Assembly (NCBI RefSeq): GCF_047495875.1
Contig: NC_092463.1
Span: 18,217,224-18,281,223, forward strand
Direction of reading: 5' to 3'
Source: Pithys albifrons albifrons
Lineage: Eukaryota; Chordata; Aves; Passeriformes; Thamnophilidae
DNA length: 64,000 nucleotides
Shown: positions 50,459 through 63,499 of the stretch, in pieces
Layout of the letters: every line of letters starts with the position of its first letter
Numbering within the stretch: the first letter of the stretch is position 1
Made by a program: the position numbers and the translations under genes
The notes under the pieces: model-generated
Database searches by the model: none
What the model saw: the letters and a program-made list of their open reading frames with translations, nothing else
What the model was told of the DNA's origin: nothing

Positions 50459-53400
50459 TCCTTTTTTAACCTGTCCTGATTTAACCTGGTAACCAGCTGC
50501 AGGGACCAGCTATGTGGGTCCAACAGCAGCTGCTGCTCTTTTCTACAAAATGTTAACTGGAGAAAGAGTAAGCAGTGGAATATTATCTCTGCAGTAGTCT
50601 AGTGGTTCTCTCTGTCAGAGGATCCAAAAAGATGCAAGTTAAATTATGTCCTCAGACAGAGATGTTCAAACCCAAACCTTTCACTGCGCCAAAAGCATCA
50701 GCTACAAAACTAGTCTATTGCAACGTAGAAGCATTTTCAAATTTTCTGTTGAAATTACTCAACCTACTTAAAATAACTCATACTTTATTGCACCAGACTT
50801 CAAGGATGGCAAGTTGGCCTAAAATTTGAATTTTTTGCTTGGATGTGCAGCCCTTATCTAAGCTCAGTTTGTCTTGTAAAGCATTACCTCGAAGTGGACT
50901 ACAGCCATGTTATTGGGGTATTCCTATAGGAGGCAGGAGCTGGGAGTATAAAACCTAACCAGAAAGATGTATTTAAGAGCTTGTGGTGCCAGGAATTAAA
51001 CCACACTGCTCTGCTAAGCATTCCCTAGTGTGGTGACCACCAACCCTGCATGCTAGGTGTGAATGTTGCTGCAGACGTTGAATTCTGCAGCTGCAGGGAC
51101 TCCACTGTGGAAGGTGCACACTTAAAAGACAGGAGTTGCAACAGTAAATGACAAGTGCCTAAGTGTCCTTCTGAATCTTGGCTTTGGTAGCTTAATCTCC
51201 AGTATGTTCCCCCAGGTCAGAGCTGAGGTGTTTCATCAGAGACACCTGTGGAAGAAGGAGGGAGGAGATGACTTCGCAGTTCAGTATTGCTGTGTTTGCT
51301 TTCTGAATAGGTTTGAATCATTAATGTTGTCACAAACTTGGAAATTCACTCAGAGAAGATATTTGAAAGAAAACCTCTTTCTTCCTGCACACACAAACAC
51401 ACACGAGCAAAGTTTTTTCGATGATGCTTTCAGATAAACAGCCATAGCAAAGCTGCAGTTTCATTTTAGCTCCAGGAAAAAAAATTGCTACTTCTGCCTT
51501 CAGCCTAAACAATTCACTTTGCTGCCAAGTGCCATCTCAAAAAGAGGAACAATATAAACTAATTTCATACCTATTCAGTTCAATAATAGGTATTGTTCTA
51601 ACTATACCTCTAGTGATAAGAGATAGAATAGCTTATTTGCCATTGCTAAGCAACTGTTAAAACAGTGTGTAGAATTCAGCCAGCTCTAATGTGCTGATAG
51701 GAATCAGTGTCTGAAGTTCTTGTTTGCATTCGGAAGTCAACAATAATTGTCCTTCTCTATTAACATTCATTTAATCTGACTGCAACAGATTCAATCAGGA
51801 TTCTGTCTTAATGGTGTTCTGAATGGTCTGCTTTACCTTAGAAAAAAATACTTAACCGTAATGTACTGACCTCCTTTCATCCTCTTGTTTTGTTTTGATG
51901 TAGTGATGAACGTAACACAGGAAAAATAAGGTAATATGAAACACTCTGCAGAAATAAAAGCTGATGGTATGAATAGTATTAAGTGGCAAGCAGAATTTGA
52001 GGTATTTAGGTTGTGTTCCATTAATCACAAGATGGCATTTGTGTCTGAGATGCAAAGACATCTGCAAACCCTTGTGTTTGGAAAAACAGAATCTAGGCAA
52101 TACAGGTGTAAAAGTCTAAGTGCATAAAACCATGGGATTTTTTTCCAACCCTAATTTATGAGTTCAGATTTTAGTAATTTCTGTACATGATTTAGGAGAA
52201 GGGACTTTCTGGCTCTGATCATGCCTTACTGAGATAAGGAATGGGCAAATGAATAAATGCAAAGGACGAAATGTTGCACAACAGGATCCTGCATTCATAA
52301 GCATTGCTTTGTAGCTGCAGAATTATTTCTGTGACCTAAAAGGAGAATGCATTATTATGAGAGGATGACATCTCTTCAGATGCTCCGTTCCCTATCTGAA
52401 AGGAAAGATGTAAGTAACAATGCATAAGCAGAGGGACTGAAGGCTTCCTGATGCTGGAGCTGGAATCTGTACTGGTGCTCAGCACTGCTCTATTGCTTTT
52501 ACCGGTGCATAAACATACACTTAACGCTTATGCATGTGAGCAATCCCAACACATCCAGCAGAACCGCCACTGTTCGCTGTTAAGTGAGTGCTTAAATGCT
52601 CTGTTGGCCTAAGCTGAGAAAATCAGCACTGTGTCAGCTGGAGCCCGCGCAGGTGGAACAACATTGCCTTGCTCAGCCCACTGCGCCTCACGCCATGACT
52701 TGCAAGAGACAGGTATTAGTGTAAGGACAGAAGATCAGCCAGTGTCTGAGTCAGAGGACTAGCTCGTCACACAATGATATGAAAATGCGGGGTGAAAAGT
52801 TGAGATTGTCCCTCCGCGAAGCTTACGCAGTGTCTGAGTCACCACAGGACATGGGAAAGCTGCAGGCAATGGCATGCAAAGTAGGCTGGGTCTGAATTCT
52901 CCTCTTATGTAACTCCTACGTTAGCATCTTCCCTGCTCCATATATAAACCCAGAAAACATTAAAAAGCTGTTACTGAGAGCAGTGCTTTTATTTATTCAT
53001 TTGTATGAGCCAAATGTGACTTCAAACATTAGATATTTTCCACGCAAGCTTTAGTACAAGCACTTTCCTTTCTGGTATTGATGAGACCATTTATTTCTGG
53101 GCTCATTAAAAGGATGTTTGCACCCCCTAGTGTATAAGAATTTGCAAGAAATCAGGTTCTTCCAACAGCCTTAGCAGAATGAGGAGATTTAATTTTAAAC
53201 CATAATAAAATCTCCCTGCTACAGTCTTAATGATCAAGAGAAATAATCACAAACTTGAACCTATATCCTAGGTGTAATCCCTCATGTCCCTGCACTCAAC
53301 AGTTGTAGAACCTGAAAATGAGTTCTACTGAGTTGTACTTTTATCTCATTGGAAGATATCAGGGATTTACAGCTTATCAATGAGACTGCACTGAAACCAG

Positions 53401-54289
53401 AGAATTCAAATCCAGACCTTCATGAAACTCGGGGATGTTGCATCCAGCTTCAGCCCTTTAGTGAGATAATGACTGTAGCTGTGTTTCAATGAAGGTCAGG
53501 TATCTTTGGATCTGGTCTCAACTACATTTAACCCAAACTGTAAAAATGAGAGGCAGGCACTTAACTGTTTTCCAAGAACTGCTGCCCAAATTGTCAGAGA
53601 TAAGTAGACTTATAAATTCTGACAGTGGCCTGCATCCCACTATTTCGATTTAGGTCTTAATACCTTTGAAAAACTTCTCCTTACAGCTGTGGGTTCCTCT
53701 CTCATTCTTCAGATGTGACTTTGCTTATGCTGATGGTGTTAAACAAGGCAGAACCAGTCCTTGAGATGAACCAGATGAGCTTCCCTTGTTGGGACCCAAA
53801 GCAACAGTTCAGCTCCTTGTGTCCAGTGTGAGTCTGGAACCTGAGAAAAACCCAGGTGCTCTTGGAACCAAACCAACCCAAGCCCAAGTGCTGGCTCCTG
53901 ACTGTGGGTATGGAAAGAGCATGGCTTACAGGAGCACTTTCTGGTTGGTGAGTCTTGCACTGACTCTCGAGGGTTGCAACGTGTGACCGAAACCTTTGCA
54001 GAATGGTCTGTTATGTGCGGGTTTGGCTGACTGTCACCACTGTGGTCATGGGCAGGCTGTGATCTGACCAAATTACACATAAGTGTTTTCAGGAATTCCC
54101 CTGTCCACCCCTCCACTGAAAACAGGATTTAACCATCTTCCCTGAGGTGCCCGAATTCCAGTCACTGCAGCCTTGGCAAGCATCTGACAACCAGAAAAAT
54201 GATACTGCCAAGGGAAAAAAGCAGTCTGTTTTCATTATCCAAGCAGAATTAAGTGTAAAAAGCAAACAAACTGCATAAATGATGAAAAT
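50459..54289. other. Intergenic DNA with a duplicated AP-1-like motif
   Basis: No exon or transposon is supported. Two exact copies of cagtgtctgagtca, each with a TGAGTCA AP-1 core, lie 88 bases apart at 52740-52753 and 52828-52841. Stretches around 52950-53200 look enhancer-like but cannot be verified. Confidence 0.5.
52740..52841. promoter_or_regulatory. Paired AP-1/MARE-like sites (candidate enhancer)
   Basis: The 14-mer cagtgtctgagtca occurs at both ends of this interval. Each contains TGAGTCA, the binding core of AP-1 and, with suitable flanks, NF-E2/MAF factors. Exact recurrence of a 14-mer at 88-bp spacing is unlikely by chance and may reflect a small decayed duplication or a functional pair. 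Confidence 0.35.
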
Positions 54290-54895
54290 TAATTTCAGCG
54301 GATTAAAAATAGCCACCGATACGGTGGAGAGGTTTCCGCTTCCAGGAGCCAGGCTAGGAAAGCGACAAGCAGGGCTCCCTAGGATCAGGCCCTTTAGAAG
54401 CGAGGGATGGCTCCTCCCGCCCCCGGCCCGGCGACCGTCCCGAACGGAACAAGCCCGCACTTGCCAGGAGTCCACGAGGAAAAGCCAAGTTTATTGCCGC
54501 GCGCTAGCTTTTGAGGAGAGCATGGGAATTCCCCGGATGTAGGCGGGGAAGAGGGGCGGAGACGGGGAGGAGTAACACAGTTCATTGGGTACATGCAAAC
54601 GAAGGGAAGGAGGGAGGGGAGGAGCGGCAAAAGGACCAATGGGATAATGAGATGGGCGGGGAAAGTCTACCGTAGGGCTTCAGGCACTTCGAGGCAGGGA
54701 CAGCCCCCACCCGGGCTCCAGCGGCGCCCCGTGGGCGGCCCCGCCGGCAACCGCCCCCATGGCCGGGTCAGGCCAGGACAGGGGGCTGCGACCCGGAGGG
54801 TTTTGTGGGAAGAGGGAACTTGGACAAGGAACTACCAAGGGAAAAACAACCAGGGTAGACACATTGGGGTGTATAACATTCAAACTGGGAAAACA
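54290..54895 (-). mobile_element. Probable GC-rich LTR (reverse strand)
   Basis: An isolated GC-rich block in AT-rich surroundings. On the minus strand it has a CCAAT-type word (acccaatgaac), GC-rich promoter-like sequence, an AATAAA signal (complement of TTTATT at 54490-54495) followed by U5-like sequence (gtgcgggcttgttccgttc). It directly follows a short coding remnant (54896-55045) on the same strand, as a 3' LTR follows the last gene of a provirus. I see neither a purine tract nor exact LTR ends, so boundaries are approximate. A CpG-island promoter is an alternative. Confidence 0.45.
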
Positions 54896-55045
54896 TCAAT
54901 ATAGGGTGTGAACATTAGAGTCCTTATAAATCTGTCGCAGAGCTTCCATATTCGGGGAGCCGGGTTCCTGGGCTTCGGCGTCCTCGTCTATCCATCTCTT
55001 GTAGTATTTTTGCCACTGTATAAACCCTGGGTCTCCTCCGACAAA
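54896..55045 (-). pseudogene. Retroelement-like ORF remnant, C-terminal ~49 codons
   Basis: A minus-strand open stretch of 49 codons ends in TGA. Its composition looks genuinely protein-like, with aromatic and charged residues (FIQWQKYYKRWIDEDAE) and then a Pro/Gly hinge. It is cut at its 5' side by AT-rich DNA with stops at 55046. Position just upstream of the putative LTR suggests the C terminus of the last internal gene of an endogenous retrovirus, but I cannot say which gene. It is too short to encode anything functional. Confidence 0.4.
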
Positions 55046-55048
55046 TTA

Positions 55049-58000
55049 AATTAGATTTTTAGATTTGCTCTCATTATCTGAGTAGTTTCTTATTATAAAT
55101 GTGTTCTAAAATATTACTTTCAGCCAGTGTTATTTACTATATTAAAACCAGACTGACTTTATTTACTGTACTATGCTTGTTAGCTCTTCCAAGCCACTTT
55201 ATTCTGTAATTTTAAATGAACTCTTTGGGCTTTTTTTCAAAAAAGGAAACTTGACTTTTTGACAGAATAGTCCTTAACAAGTCACACTGAGGATACTGGC
55301 AGGAGCTGTGATGCCTTTTGTCAGGTATACTTTTCTTCCTGAAGAATGCAGTCATTGTGATATTAATGCCGAGTTCTTTTTGTCATTTGTGTAAATTAAT
55401 AAAAATAATTTAATACATGAAAAGAGCCAGCATATCACTGTGAAGTGTCTCCAAAGAGTTACATTTCAAGATTCAGTAGTACCACTGTGATATAAACCAG
55501 GCAAATGGTGTAATGCCAATGTGTTCTAAAAGGTATTTTAACAAAAAAAAATACTTGTATGTGCAGGTGTCATTTTTAAAAGCAACTCTCCACCCATATC
55601 TGAAAAATTAAATCTATCTACTTTGGAAGCTGGGCTAGTTATGTGCAAACTTTGGGAGTTTTGGGGGAGGTTATTTTGTTGTTTGTGTTTTTAATTAAAA
55701 AGCCCAGATCTTTCTATATCAATTTCTGGTTGGAGCCTTTCTTTTTTGTTGTCATAAGTAGGTATCCACCACTGAGATTTCTGTTAGACAAAATTCCAGC
55801 TTGAAAACTACAAAAGTTCACAAAATCTAACTACTAAAAACTACTGGGGCCATGTGTCTCATTTCTAAAAACAGAAAGAAAAAATACTTGCTTCTACAGA
55901 TGTCACTGAAATTGGATTGTGATTCTACCACTTAGTCCTGGCCTCTACATTTCTCAGTGGCTCATGAGTATAGGACTGGGGTTTCTGCTCACAGGGTGCA
56001 GAAATATTGCCTGCCAGGCTGAGGTTCAGATGCAGCTTGACTTGGCGATGATGAAGTCATCACTCTCGCAGCCTGTCTGAAGTGAGTTGGTGCAGTTTTA
56101 ATGTACAGTAGACACTGCTATTGCCAGTAAGCAAGCGGGAGCAGGAGACTGCTTGAAGTTTTAAAAAACGGCCCAAGTGAGCACTTGAATTCTTTTCCCA
56201 CATAAAACTGAGAAGTTTTACCAGGAGAATATTGTTGTGTTGGTGTACAGTCTGTTAGTGGGATATAGAACTCCTAGATTTCAACTAGAATAGCCCCAGA
56301 ACTCTAAATTAGCCACCTAAAAGCAGTGCAGATAGGAAACAAAAAGGTTTTTTTGTTACAAATAAAAAGAAGCCTTGTGCGAGCCAGCAAAATCTGCCCA
56401 TCACACCTGTCATTTTTCACATGAGGATGTCAACATAAAATATGGGTAGAGTGATGCCCAACTTTCCAGGGATTCAGCTGAAATCAAAAGAAGAAATGGA
56501 AGATGTGATAATTCCCCCACTCCAAACAGTGAAAATAACTGAGGATCTTGCAGTTATGACATGGCTTGCCATGAAATACACTGGCAACTTGGAAATTCCA
56601 CATAAACTGAAATGGGCCTTCACTCTCAGGGCTCTCAAAGAGATTGTCATAGTTTGCTGATCTTCCAATAATGCCCAATAGTGTTTCCATAGGAATGGCA
56701 GAATGAGTTGTTTCTACTCTTGGTAACATTGCACCGTGCAAAATTAAAGTTATAGATGAGGCAGGTCCCTGAATTGATTTTACAGCCAGGATTGTCTGAG
56801 ATGATACTCAAGGTTTTGATGTTTCTTTCCTTTTTAGGGAAAACCAGTACTACTCTGTTGTTGGTGAGGTGCTGTATTTCATTTAATAACATGTTCTTGT
56901 CCCTCTTGAATATCTAATATGGTATTTTATATGAATATTAGGGTGTGTATGAATATTGTTTACATGAAAATTTTTTTCCTACTTCAAGAAGGCTGAAGAA
57001 TTCGAGCCTTTGCAAAGATGCAAATACTTGGTCGGATTTCCCAAAAGCCCTATGCAATTATTATTCTAAGAGGTGTCACCTTAAAGTCTTGGAGAGAAAG
57101 CATTACAGTTAATGCAGTTTGGCAAATCAGTGTAATATTCACTGCATTACCTTGACATGGTTTAATGGAATGAGCAGCATGCACTCTATGTCAAGGAAAA
57201 TTATCTGCTGACCCTTGTTGTAGCTTGATGCCTATTCTTAACTGGATAGCTATGAAATGGTGTGAAAAATCTTATATGATCTCCACTCCCCCTGGCTCTG
57301 TCCCATAGGAAACTCATTTCCTATCAGCTAGCCTATTAAGAAAAAGAAAGAAACTTGCTTTGGTGTTTTCATTTGCTACAGTATTATTTCATATACACAA
57401 CAGAGCTCCCTGGTGAGCCTTCTCCTAGTCTATTCCTTAATGGAACGATAAACCAATAATGGAAGTGAATACAGAAAGAATTAAAAACAGGGAAATGCAA
57501 AGGGACTTTTTTATTGTGACAGTCCCTTTGCAAGAAGCAGTCTTGGTCCAAGGAAATTCCTGCCGCACTCCGAAAACAGACTTCCAGAGTGAACTTAATA
57601 GCTATGTAGTGTGAGAGAACTACATTTTGCCCCCCTGCATGAAATAATGGATTAATTGTGAGTGACACCTGGAAAATCAATTTCATGTTCTTGAAAGACA
57701 GTGGATGATGGCAAAATCCTCTGCCGATTTACTTCAGAAGAGTCATGTTCTCTTCCAAGGACCTCATCCCTGACTAAGGGACCAAATCTGTAAGCCATGT
57801 GCAGGGCAAATCAATTTATTCCTTTGCACATCTGTTCTGACTGCCAGGAAGATTCCCAGTCAGTGCCAGACCCAGTAAGTGCACACAGCTTCAGAGATGC
57901 AACCATGGAACCTACTGCTTAAGAGCTGGTACTTCCCTTGCTTTGGTGGGAATGTAGGCAACTGGCTGTGGCAGATCTCTGGAGCCTCACATGCTGACTC

Positions 58001-61000
58001 TTAAAACTCATCCCTTTGGACTTGTACCAGGAAACTTACTGATCAGACATCTGTATCATGGTTCCAGCAGAAACCATCTGCTTTGGCATCTCACTTGCCC
58101 AGAACAGGAGATTTTGCTATGGGAAAGAGGCAGCTGGATTCAATGTAATGGGGGAATACGCTGTCAGGCACTGCTGCCCCCACCCACACCTCATCTTGTA
58201 GGTCCTAGACCATGACCTGGTGAGCTCAGGAGCAGGACCAGTCTGTGGTCCAAGGCTCAGGCATGTCTGCTGTGTGGCTAGATGTGACTAGATTTAGGCT
58301 CAAAGCTTCTAAGAGCTTGAAAGCCACAAGCTGGAGCCTCTGACACAATAAAGACTAGCACGCCGCTCACGCACAGGGATGCTATTTTTCCAGCATGTTG
58401 TACTCATTAGACAGGAGTGTCAGTGCCTGGAAAAGGTGGAAAACAGTAAAGAGGCAGGTCCTCTGTACCTCCCTTTGATGTCTTGGGTAACATGAAAGGC
58501 AGCCTATGCCACTGCTCTGGTACAGTGACATTAAAAGAAATCAAAAAAGAAATGGAAATCATCAACCGTAGAGGAGATCCCTGCAATTTGGCAGTGCTCC
58601 CAATCCACAAAGCTACTTTTCTGGTTTCTCCCATTAGCCCAACTGCAATACGTGCAGAAGCAGATTATGTATCAGGCCAAAATATTAACGCTCACAGCAT
58701 TAATGCTTTGGAGCCTTTAAAATGAAGAGCACTAACAGAAAAATCTTTTCAATCCTTTCATGTAAAATCCCACTGTTCTGAACTGACAAAAATAAATGCA
58801 GTGAACTTTCAGTGATATTGCACCATATAAAAAGGTTATTAAAAATGTATTTGAAGGACTAGCTTTGTCAATACTAATGCACTCAAGAAAGGGAGGGCTT
58901 CTCAGTTCAGGCACTGACAGACAGACTTAGTGAGGGAGTGATTACTGCATAATAGATTCTAGTAGCTTTAAGTTAGACAGCATTTTTAGACTTCATATGC
59001 AAAGAATCGCCCTGAGTTATAAAAAGATGAGCTACTCAGTAATATTGAGGTGAAATGAGAATAAGTGTTTAAAGAAATTCTGCCAAGTAGATATTGGTTT
59101 GGCTCTGAAAATGTTTGAAAGATGGGGAGAGAGATAAAATAGTAGTGTAGAGGAATAGAAGAGCACTGGCAGGAATGGAAATGATTTATTGGTTTATTTG
59201 TTGATTCATTTTTCCATAGTAATCAGAAGGGGTTTTAGAGGTGATCTGTACATTTCCTAAAGTGATATGAACATAGAAACAAAGAGCCAGTGCATGCAAA
59301 TTTTAAAGCACAATTGCCTCCACTTTGAGAACATGGTCCACTCTCTTATATTGAATTCAGACACCTCTGACCTTGCCACTCATTGTGGACTAAATAAGTG
59401 CTTGATCAAGACTCAGTATTACTACTATGGGGTTTTGGTGCACATCTTTCAGGACCAAATGAAAACCAGTCAATCTTGTTTTATTCCTGTAAATGAGCCT
59501 ACAATAAAGCAGTAGCAAGAGAGAAAACACCAAATTTTCAAACCTTTACATTCAGTCATTTAAGATGATGATAAGAGAGGTAAGAATTTACTTTTAATTA
59601 TCATTATGGGGGGGTTTTGATAATGTTCCCTCTGAAGAATGTAGGAAATACTTTACTCCTCCCATAGGTATGTGCTGCCACTTTCATTTTTTTTCTCAAA
59701 TATCCAAGCTGGTGCATTTCTGTTGGTGTTTGAAGGAAAGTGAACATCTTTGACTCCAGGAGTCAGTCAGTCCCTGTTGAAGTGAGAAGGTAAGTGCCAA
59801 TCGCCTCAGCTGCGCTAACAGCTCTCAAACAGGTTTTGTACAATCCTGTCTTTGTGAGCCTCAGCTCCTAAAGAAGGAGCTGTGTTTGGTATTGCTTTCT
59901 TTCAGTGCACAGTTGTCTGCTTTTTCCAGGTTAATTGAAAGAATGGAAGTGCCCATTATTTCTTAAGGACTGTCTCTCTTAAGGGTGTTTTAAATACTAA
60001 ACCCGGTACAACTGTTCTTGTTCAAAGAGGGTCCCTTTGTCCTATAGTGGAATTTCTGGCAGCTCTTGCCTTAATGGTGACAGATCTATCCCCATCAGAA
60101 CTTCAAAAACCTCACTGAAATCTTTCTGGCTGTTCTGCCTTAGCAGTGATGTGAAGTAGTGGAGAAACAACAGAGGTTTAAGAGAAAAACATGGTAATTT
60201 GTAACAAGTTTTCATAAAAGACTTTTTTGTTTTGTTTTGGGTATTTTGGGGTGTTTGGTTTTTTTAATAATGTTTAAATATGTTCTGGACTTCTTGTGCA
60301 CTGATGCATTTGTGTGACAGGCTGCAGTGGGGATTTCATTGACTTTTCCAATTCCACAGATGCACAGGTGGTAACTCAGGCTGAGTATGAAAAGGGGCAC
60401 ACAGGAGAAAATCGCATGGTCTTCTGCAAGGTAATAACATTTATCTTTTTTCCAGGGTGCGACAACTAATCATGACAACATTATCTTAGTAACAAATAAT
60501 CTGTAGACCTTTTGTTTTCTACAGTGTAGTGTTCTCAAACTTCCACTGTATTACACACACGCAGATAGGACACACACATACCATCCAGAAAAGCACTGTA
60601 GCTGCCACTGGCAGTCATCATAGTTTTGAAGATTGAAAAGCCTGCAACCTGGCCTGAGTGTAATATCTCAGAGTAGACATGTCCCTAAAACAACATGATT
60701 AATACACACGTCTGTAATTTTTACAATACCTTTGTCATGATGACTAGAAATACAATTTAGACTTTCTTGTTATTTCCAGAGGTAGTAGAGAATTAAGATG
60801 AAAGCTTAATGGATTTAAACACTTAATCTGTACTGAATATTTTCACAATAGTTTGAATTCACACACATGTAATGAGTATCATTCAGTGGAGAAAGTGGAC
60901 CTGCACCCTGTAGCTTTGTTGGTTGTGTCTACTATCTAGTTGCCCCATGAGGCTTTGTTTTCCAAGACCCAGCAAAAATTGCTCAGTGCTTAGTTTCAAA

Positions 61001-61739
61001 TAAGGTTGCAAACTATCAGGGGGTTAGTATGAGGGAACACTTTGAAGGAAAACTCTTTGGGTAGAAGTCACATATTTACGCATCTAGTGCCCAGGGTGCG
61101 GCAGACCCTGATCCTGCTGTGGACTTTGGGAGTTATTTCCATCGTATAACATTCTAGAGTTTTAAGACTTTTCTAAGCTAAGCCAGATTTATGAGACATC
61201 GCACTGCATCCCTTTTCCATCCACTGATCCAAGTCTGAATTCTAGATAAAGAGGTAATAGTGAAGAATCAAGAGAGGGTCCTGAATATTGCTTTCGAAAG
61301 GCCTATGACTGCAATGATTTTATCTGTCATTAAATAAAAAAAAAAAAGTTCAGTCCAGACATAAGTGATCAGAGGTCTCTGCTTTACTGTGTGCTGTTAG
61401 CAGTGACGATACCCAACACCAGCTCTGGATTTCAGCAGCACACTTAAAACCAGGTCCAACTGCATTGCCACCTTCCACCTTTTAGCTGAGGCTTCCACAT
61501 TCCAGCTCCGAGCTCCATGACCTCTGTGAAGGTGGTTTGCAGGCACCAGGTGAGAGAACTGCCCGGAAGCCCTCTCTGGGGTCCGTGCTCCGTGCTGCAG
61601 GGGGTAACGCAACAAGTGATGCTGAGGCTCCGGGGAACACCTCTGGCTGCAGCAGCCTGGCTCAAACTCCCCAACACCCACCCTGTGCAGAAAAGAAACA
61701 TCCCACACCTGACACTGCTTTGTCACGACAGGGTTTTTT
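55049..61739. other. Intergenic DNA, no gene recognised
   Basis: AT-rich sequence with only short frames (up to ~110 codons) and no recognisable product, RNA gene or repeat beyond simple A or T runs. The stretch at 61360-61740 rises in GC toward the CpG-rich block that precedes the tRNA gene. Confidence 0.6.
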
Positions 61740-62049
61740 TACTCCTAACCGGTACGAATTAGGCCGCGAGCGCCCGCCCGGTGTGGCGGGCGAGGGGAGG
61801 GGCAGGGCGGCCGGGGCGAGGGGACAGACAGGGCGGTCGGCGGCTTCCCGGCGGGCAGGGAGAGGCTGCCGGTGCGCGGCGGGGTCCTCCCGGCGGGCGG
61901 GGAGAGTCTCCCGGTGTGCCGCGGGCTCCTCCCGGCGGCGGTGCCGCTGTACGGGGCAGGGCAGGCGCAGGGCCCGGGGCGCCCGGCAGGGGGCGGCGCG
62001 GAGGACGGTCTGCGCTCCTCAGATACAGCCGGGAGACAGCTTGAGCGGC
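61740..62049. promoter_or_regulatory. CpG-rich block upstream of tRNA-Thr
   Basis: About 300 bp of very high GC content with dense CpG (gccgcgagcgcccgcccgg and onwards), sharply different from its AT-rich flanks and ending at the tRNA gene. It has the composition of a CpG island. It contains a 42-bp tandem duplication. The 278-codon open frame through it is a composition artefact that also runs across the tRNA gene. Confidence 0.7.
61849..61938. repeat. 42-bp tandem repeat (2.1 copies) in CpG block
   Basis: Unit 1 (61849-61890) and unit 2 (61891-61932) both begin cggcgggc, contain gggagag, and end ctcc, with about six differences. A partial third copy (cggcgg) follows. It is a GC-rich minisatellite-like duplication. 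Confidence 0.85.
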
Positions 62050-62122
62050 GGCTCCATAGCTCAGTGGTTAGAGCACTGGTCTTGTAAACCAGGGGTCGCG
62101 AGTTCGATCCTCGCTGGGGCCT
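62050..62122 (+). tRNA. tRNA-Thr (anticodon TGT)
   Basis: A 73-nt intronless tRNA gene with all canonical parts: a 7-bp acceptor stem (ggctcca pairing with tggggcc, including one G-T pair), D arm with A box tagctcagtggtta, anticodon stem ctggt/accag with TGT at 62083-62085, variable loop, and T arm with B box gttcgatcc. The discriminator base is T. A Pol III terminator follows at 62129-62134. Nothing is degenerate, no target duplication or A-tail is present, and it abuts a CpG-rich block, so it is judged an active gene and not a SINE. It would decode ACA and related threonine codons in the cytosol. Confidence 0.96.
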
Positions 62123-62128
62123 CAGGGA

Positions 62129-62134
62129 TTTTTT
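62129..62134 (+). terminator. RNA polymerase III terminator (T6)
   Basis: Six T residues begin 7 bases after the mature 3' end of the tRNA-Thr gene. Four or more T residues are normally enough to stop vertebrate Pol III. Confidence 0.85.
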
Positions 62135-63499
62135 CACATTGGTTTCTTTTCCCCCTGTTTTTCACGATGGCACAGCCCTTGACTGCACCCGCAAGTAACG
62201 AGCCTAATTTTAGGTGTCTTAACCGTGGCGGACTACAGAATTCCGGTGGGTTCCAGGAGCTTTCTGCTAAAGAAAACGCCTTGGAAACAAACACGTTCAG
62301 TAAAATCAGTGTTAACAGTAATGCCGGTCGCCAGATTAACTCATGGCTGTGCTTAGTGCCGACAGGGGAGTAGGGAGAACAATGACCTCTTTGGGAAGCA
62401 GCGTGGAGATGGCTGAGTAAATATTTGCACAGCTCATGTCACAATTTCCTTGATGGCAGCTTTGGCAAAATACTATTAAGGGGTTTAAAAGGAACAAATT
62501 GCCCCTGAGTGGAGAATAAGCTGGACAGGATTATCTGAGTCTTCACAGCTTGTCAGGCAAACCAGGCTGTTGGGTTTATTTCTGTGCTGGAGGCTGGACA
62601 GAGGAGGTGTAATGATTTTTTGTCTTTTTTTTTTTCCCCTTTTAGATTACAGAAGGATCTAGAAAGCTCCACAAAAATCCTAAGCAGAGCTCTTCAAAAC
62701 TATGCATTTGTTTTTTTTCCGAAACCTTGTCAGCAAGGTGTTTGGTTTCTAGCACTGCAAACACGACAGCAATCGTTACTGACATTCAGACAGGGAGATT
62801 AATACATGCACTTGGTGAGGGAAAGGGACAACACCTGCAGAGCACAGGCTGCAAGGGGCTCAAACCATGGCAGAGCTGGGGAATAGACAGGCAGCTGCCT
62901 CAGGTTGTGGCTTGGCATGCCAGATGTGTGGAGGAGAATCGTGGGCTGCGTTGTAGCACTGCAGCCCATGTTACATCCTCACAGCTCTCATCACAGCTTC
63001 TCTCCACCCTCCTTCCTCTGCTGAGAGCAGATGAAAACTGTGAGGATACACGGGGCCCGTGAGTCGCCATTGCTCTGATGAGAGGAGCAGGGGGCTAACA
63101 GGCCATTTCCCCCCCGTGTGACTGAAGTCGTTCTAATGCCATGAGACCAAAAAAGCATTTGCATTTGCAGGGGTATAGGATACTTCCACATAAGTATTTG
63201 CACAGAATTAAGTCCGTGTTTGCAGCATTGCCTCCCCACCTCATCTAGGAAAAGTGCGTGATCCTAATGTCCCTGTTACCACCTGACTACCATCCTAAGC
63301 AATTCCTTGGTTCAGCAGTCCTCCCAGAGTCCTTGTGACAGGTCCATGAAGGTGATGATACATCCCTTCGGAGGATCTGCTCTCCCGGGATCTGGTCGAG
63401 GCTGGGTACAGCGTTCCTCTGTTGGCAGGGAGCTGGGTCTCACCATGGCCAACCAGAGCATTACTAGCTCCCTGGGTTAGCACAAGTGGCCTTCAGAAG
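62135..63499. other. Intergenic DNA after tRNA-Thr
   Basis: Mixed-composition DNA with no exon, RNA gene or transposon recognised. Open frames are short (at most 111 codons) and overlap on both strands. Confidence 0.55.

Noticed and set aside
61537..62373. 278-codon + strand open frame, the longest in the window
   Set aside because: It runs through the CpG-rich block, the 42-bp tandem repeat and the tRNA-Thr gene. Its Arg/Gly/Ala-rich product reflects GC composition, and overlapping frames are open on both strands.
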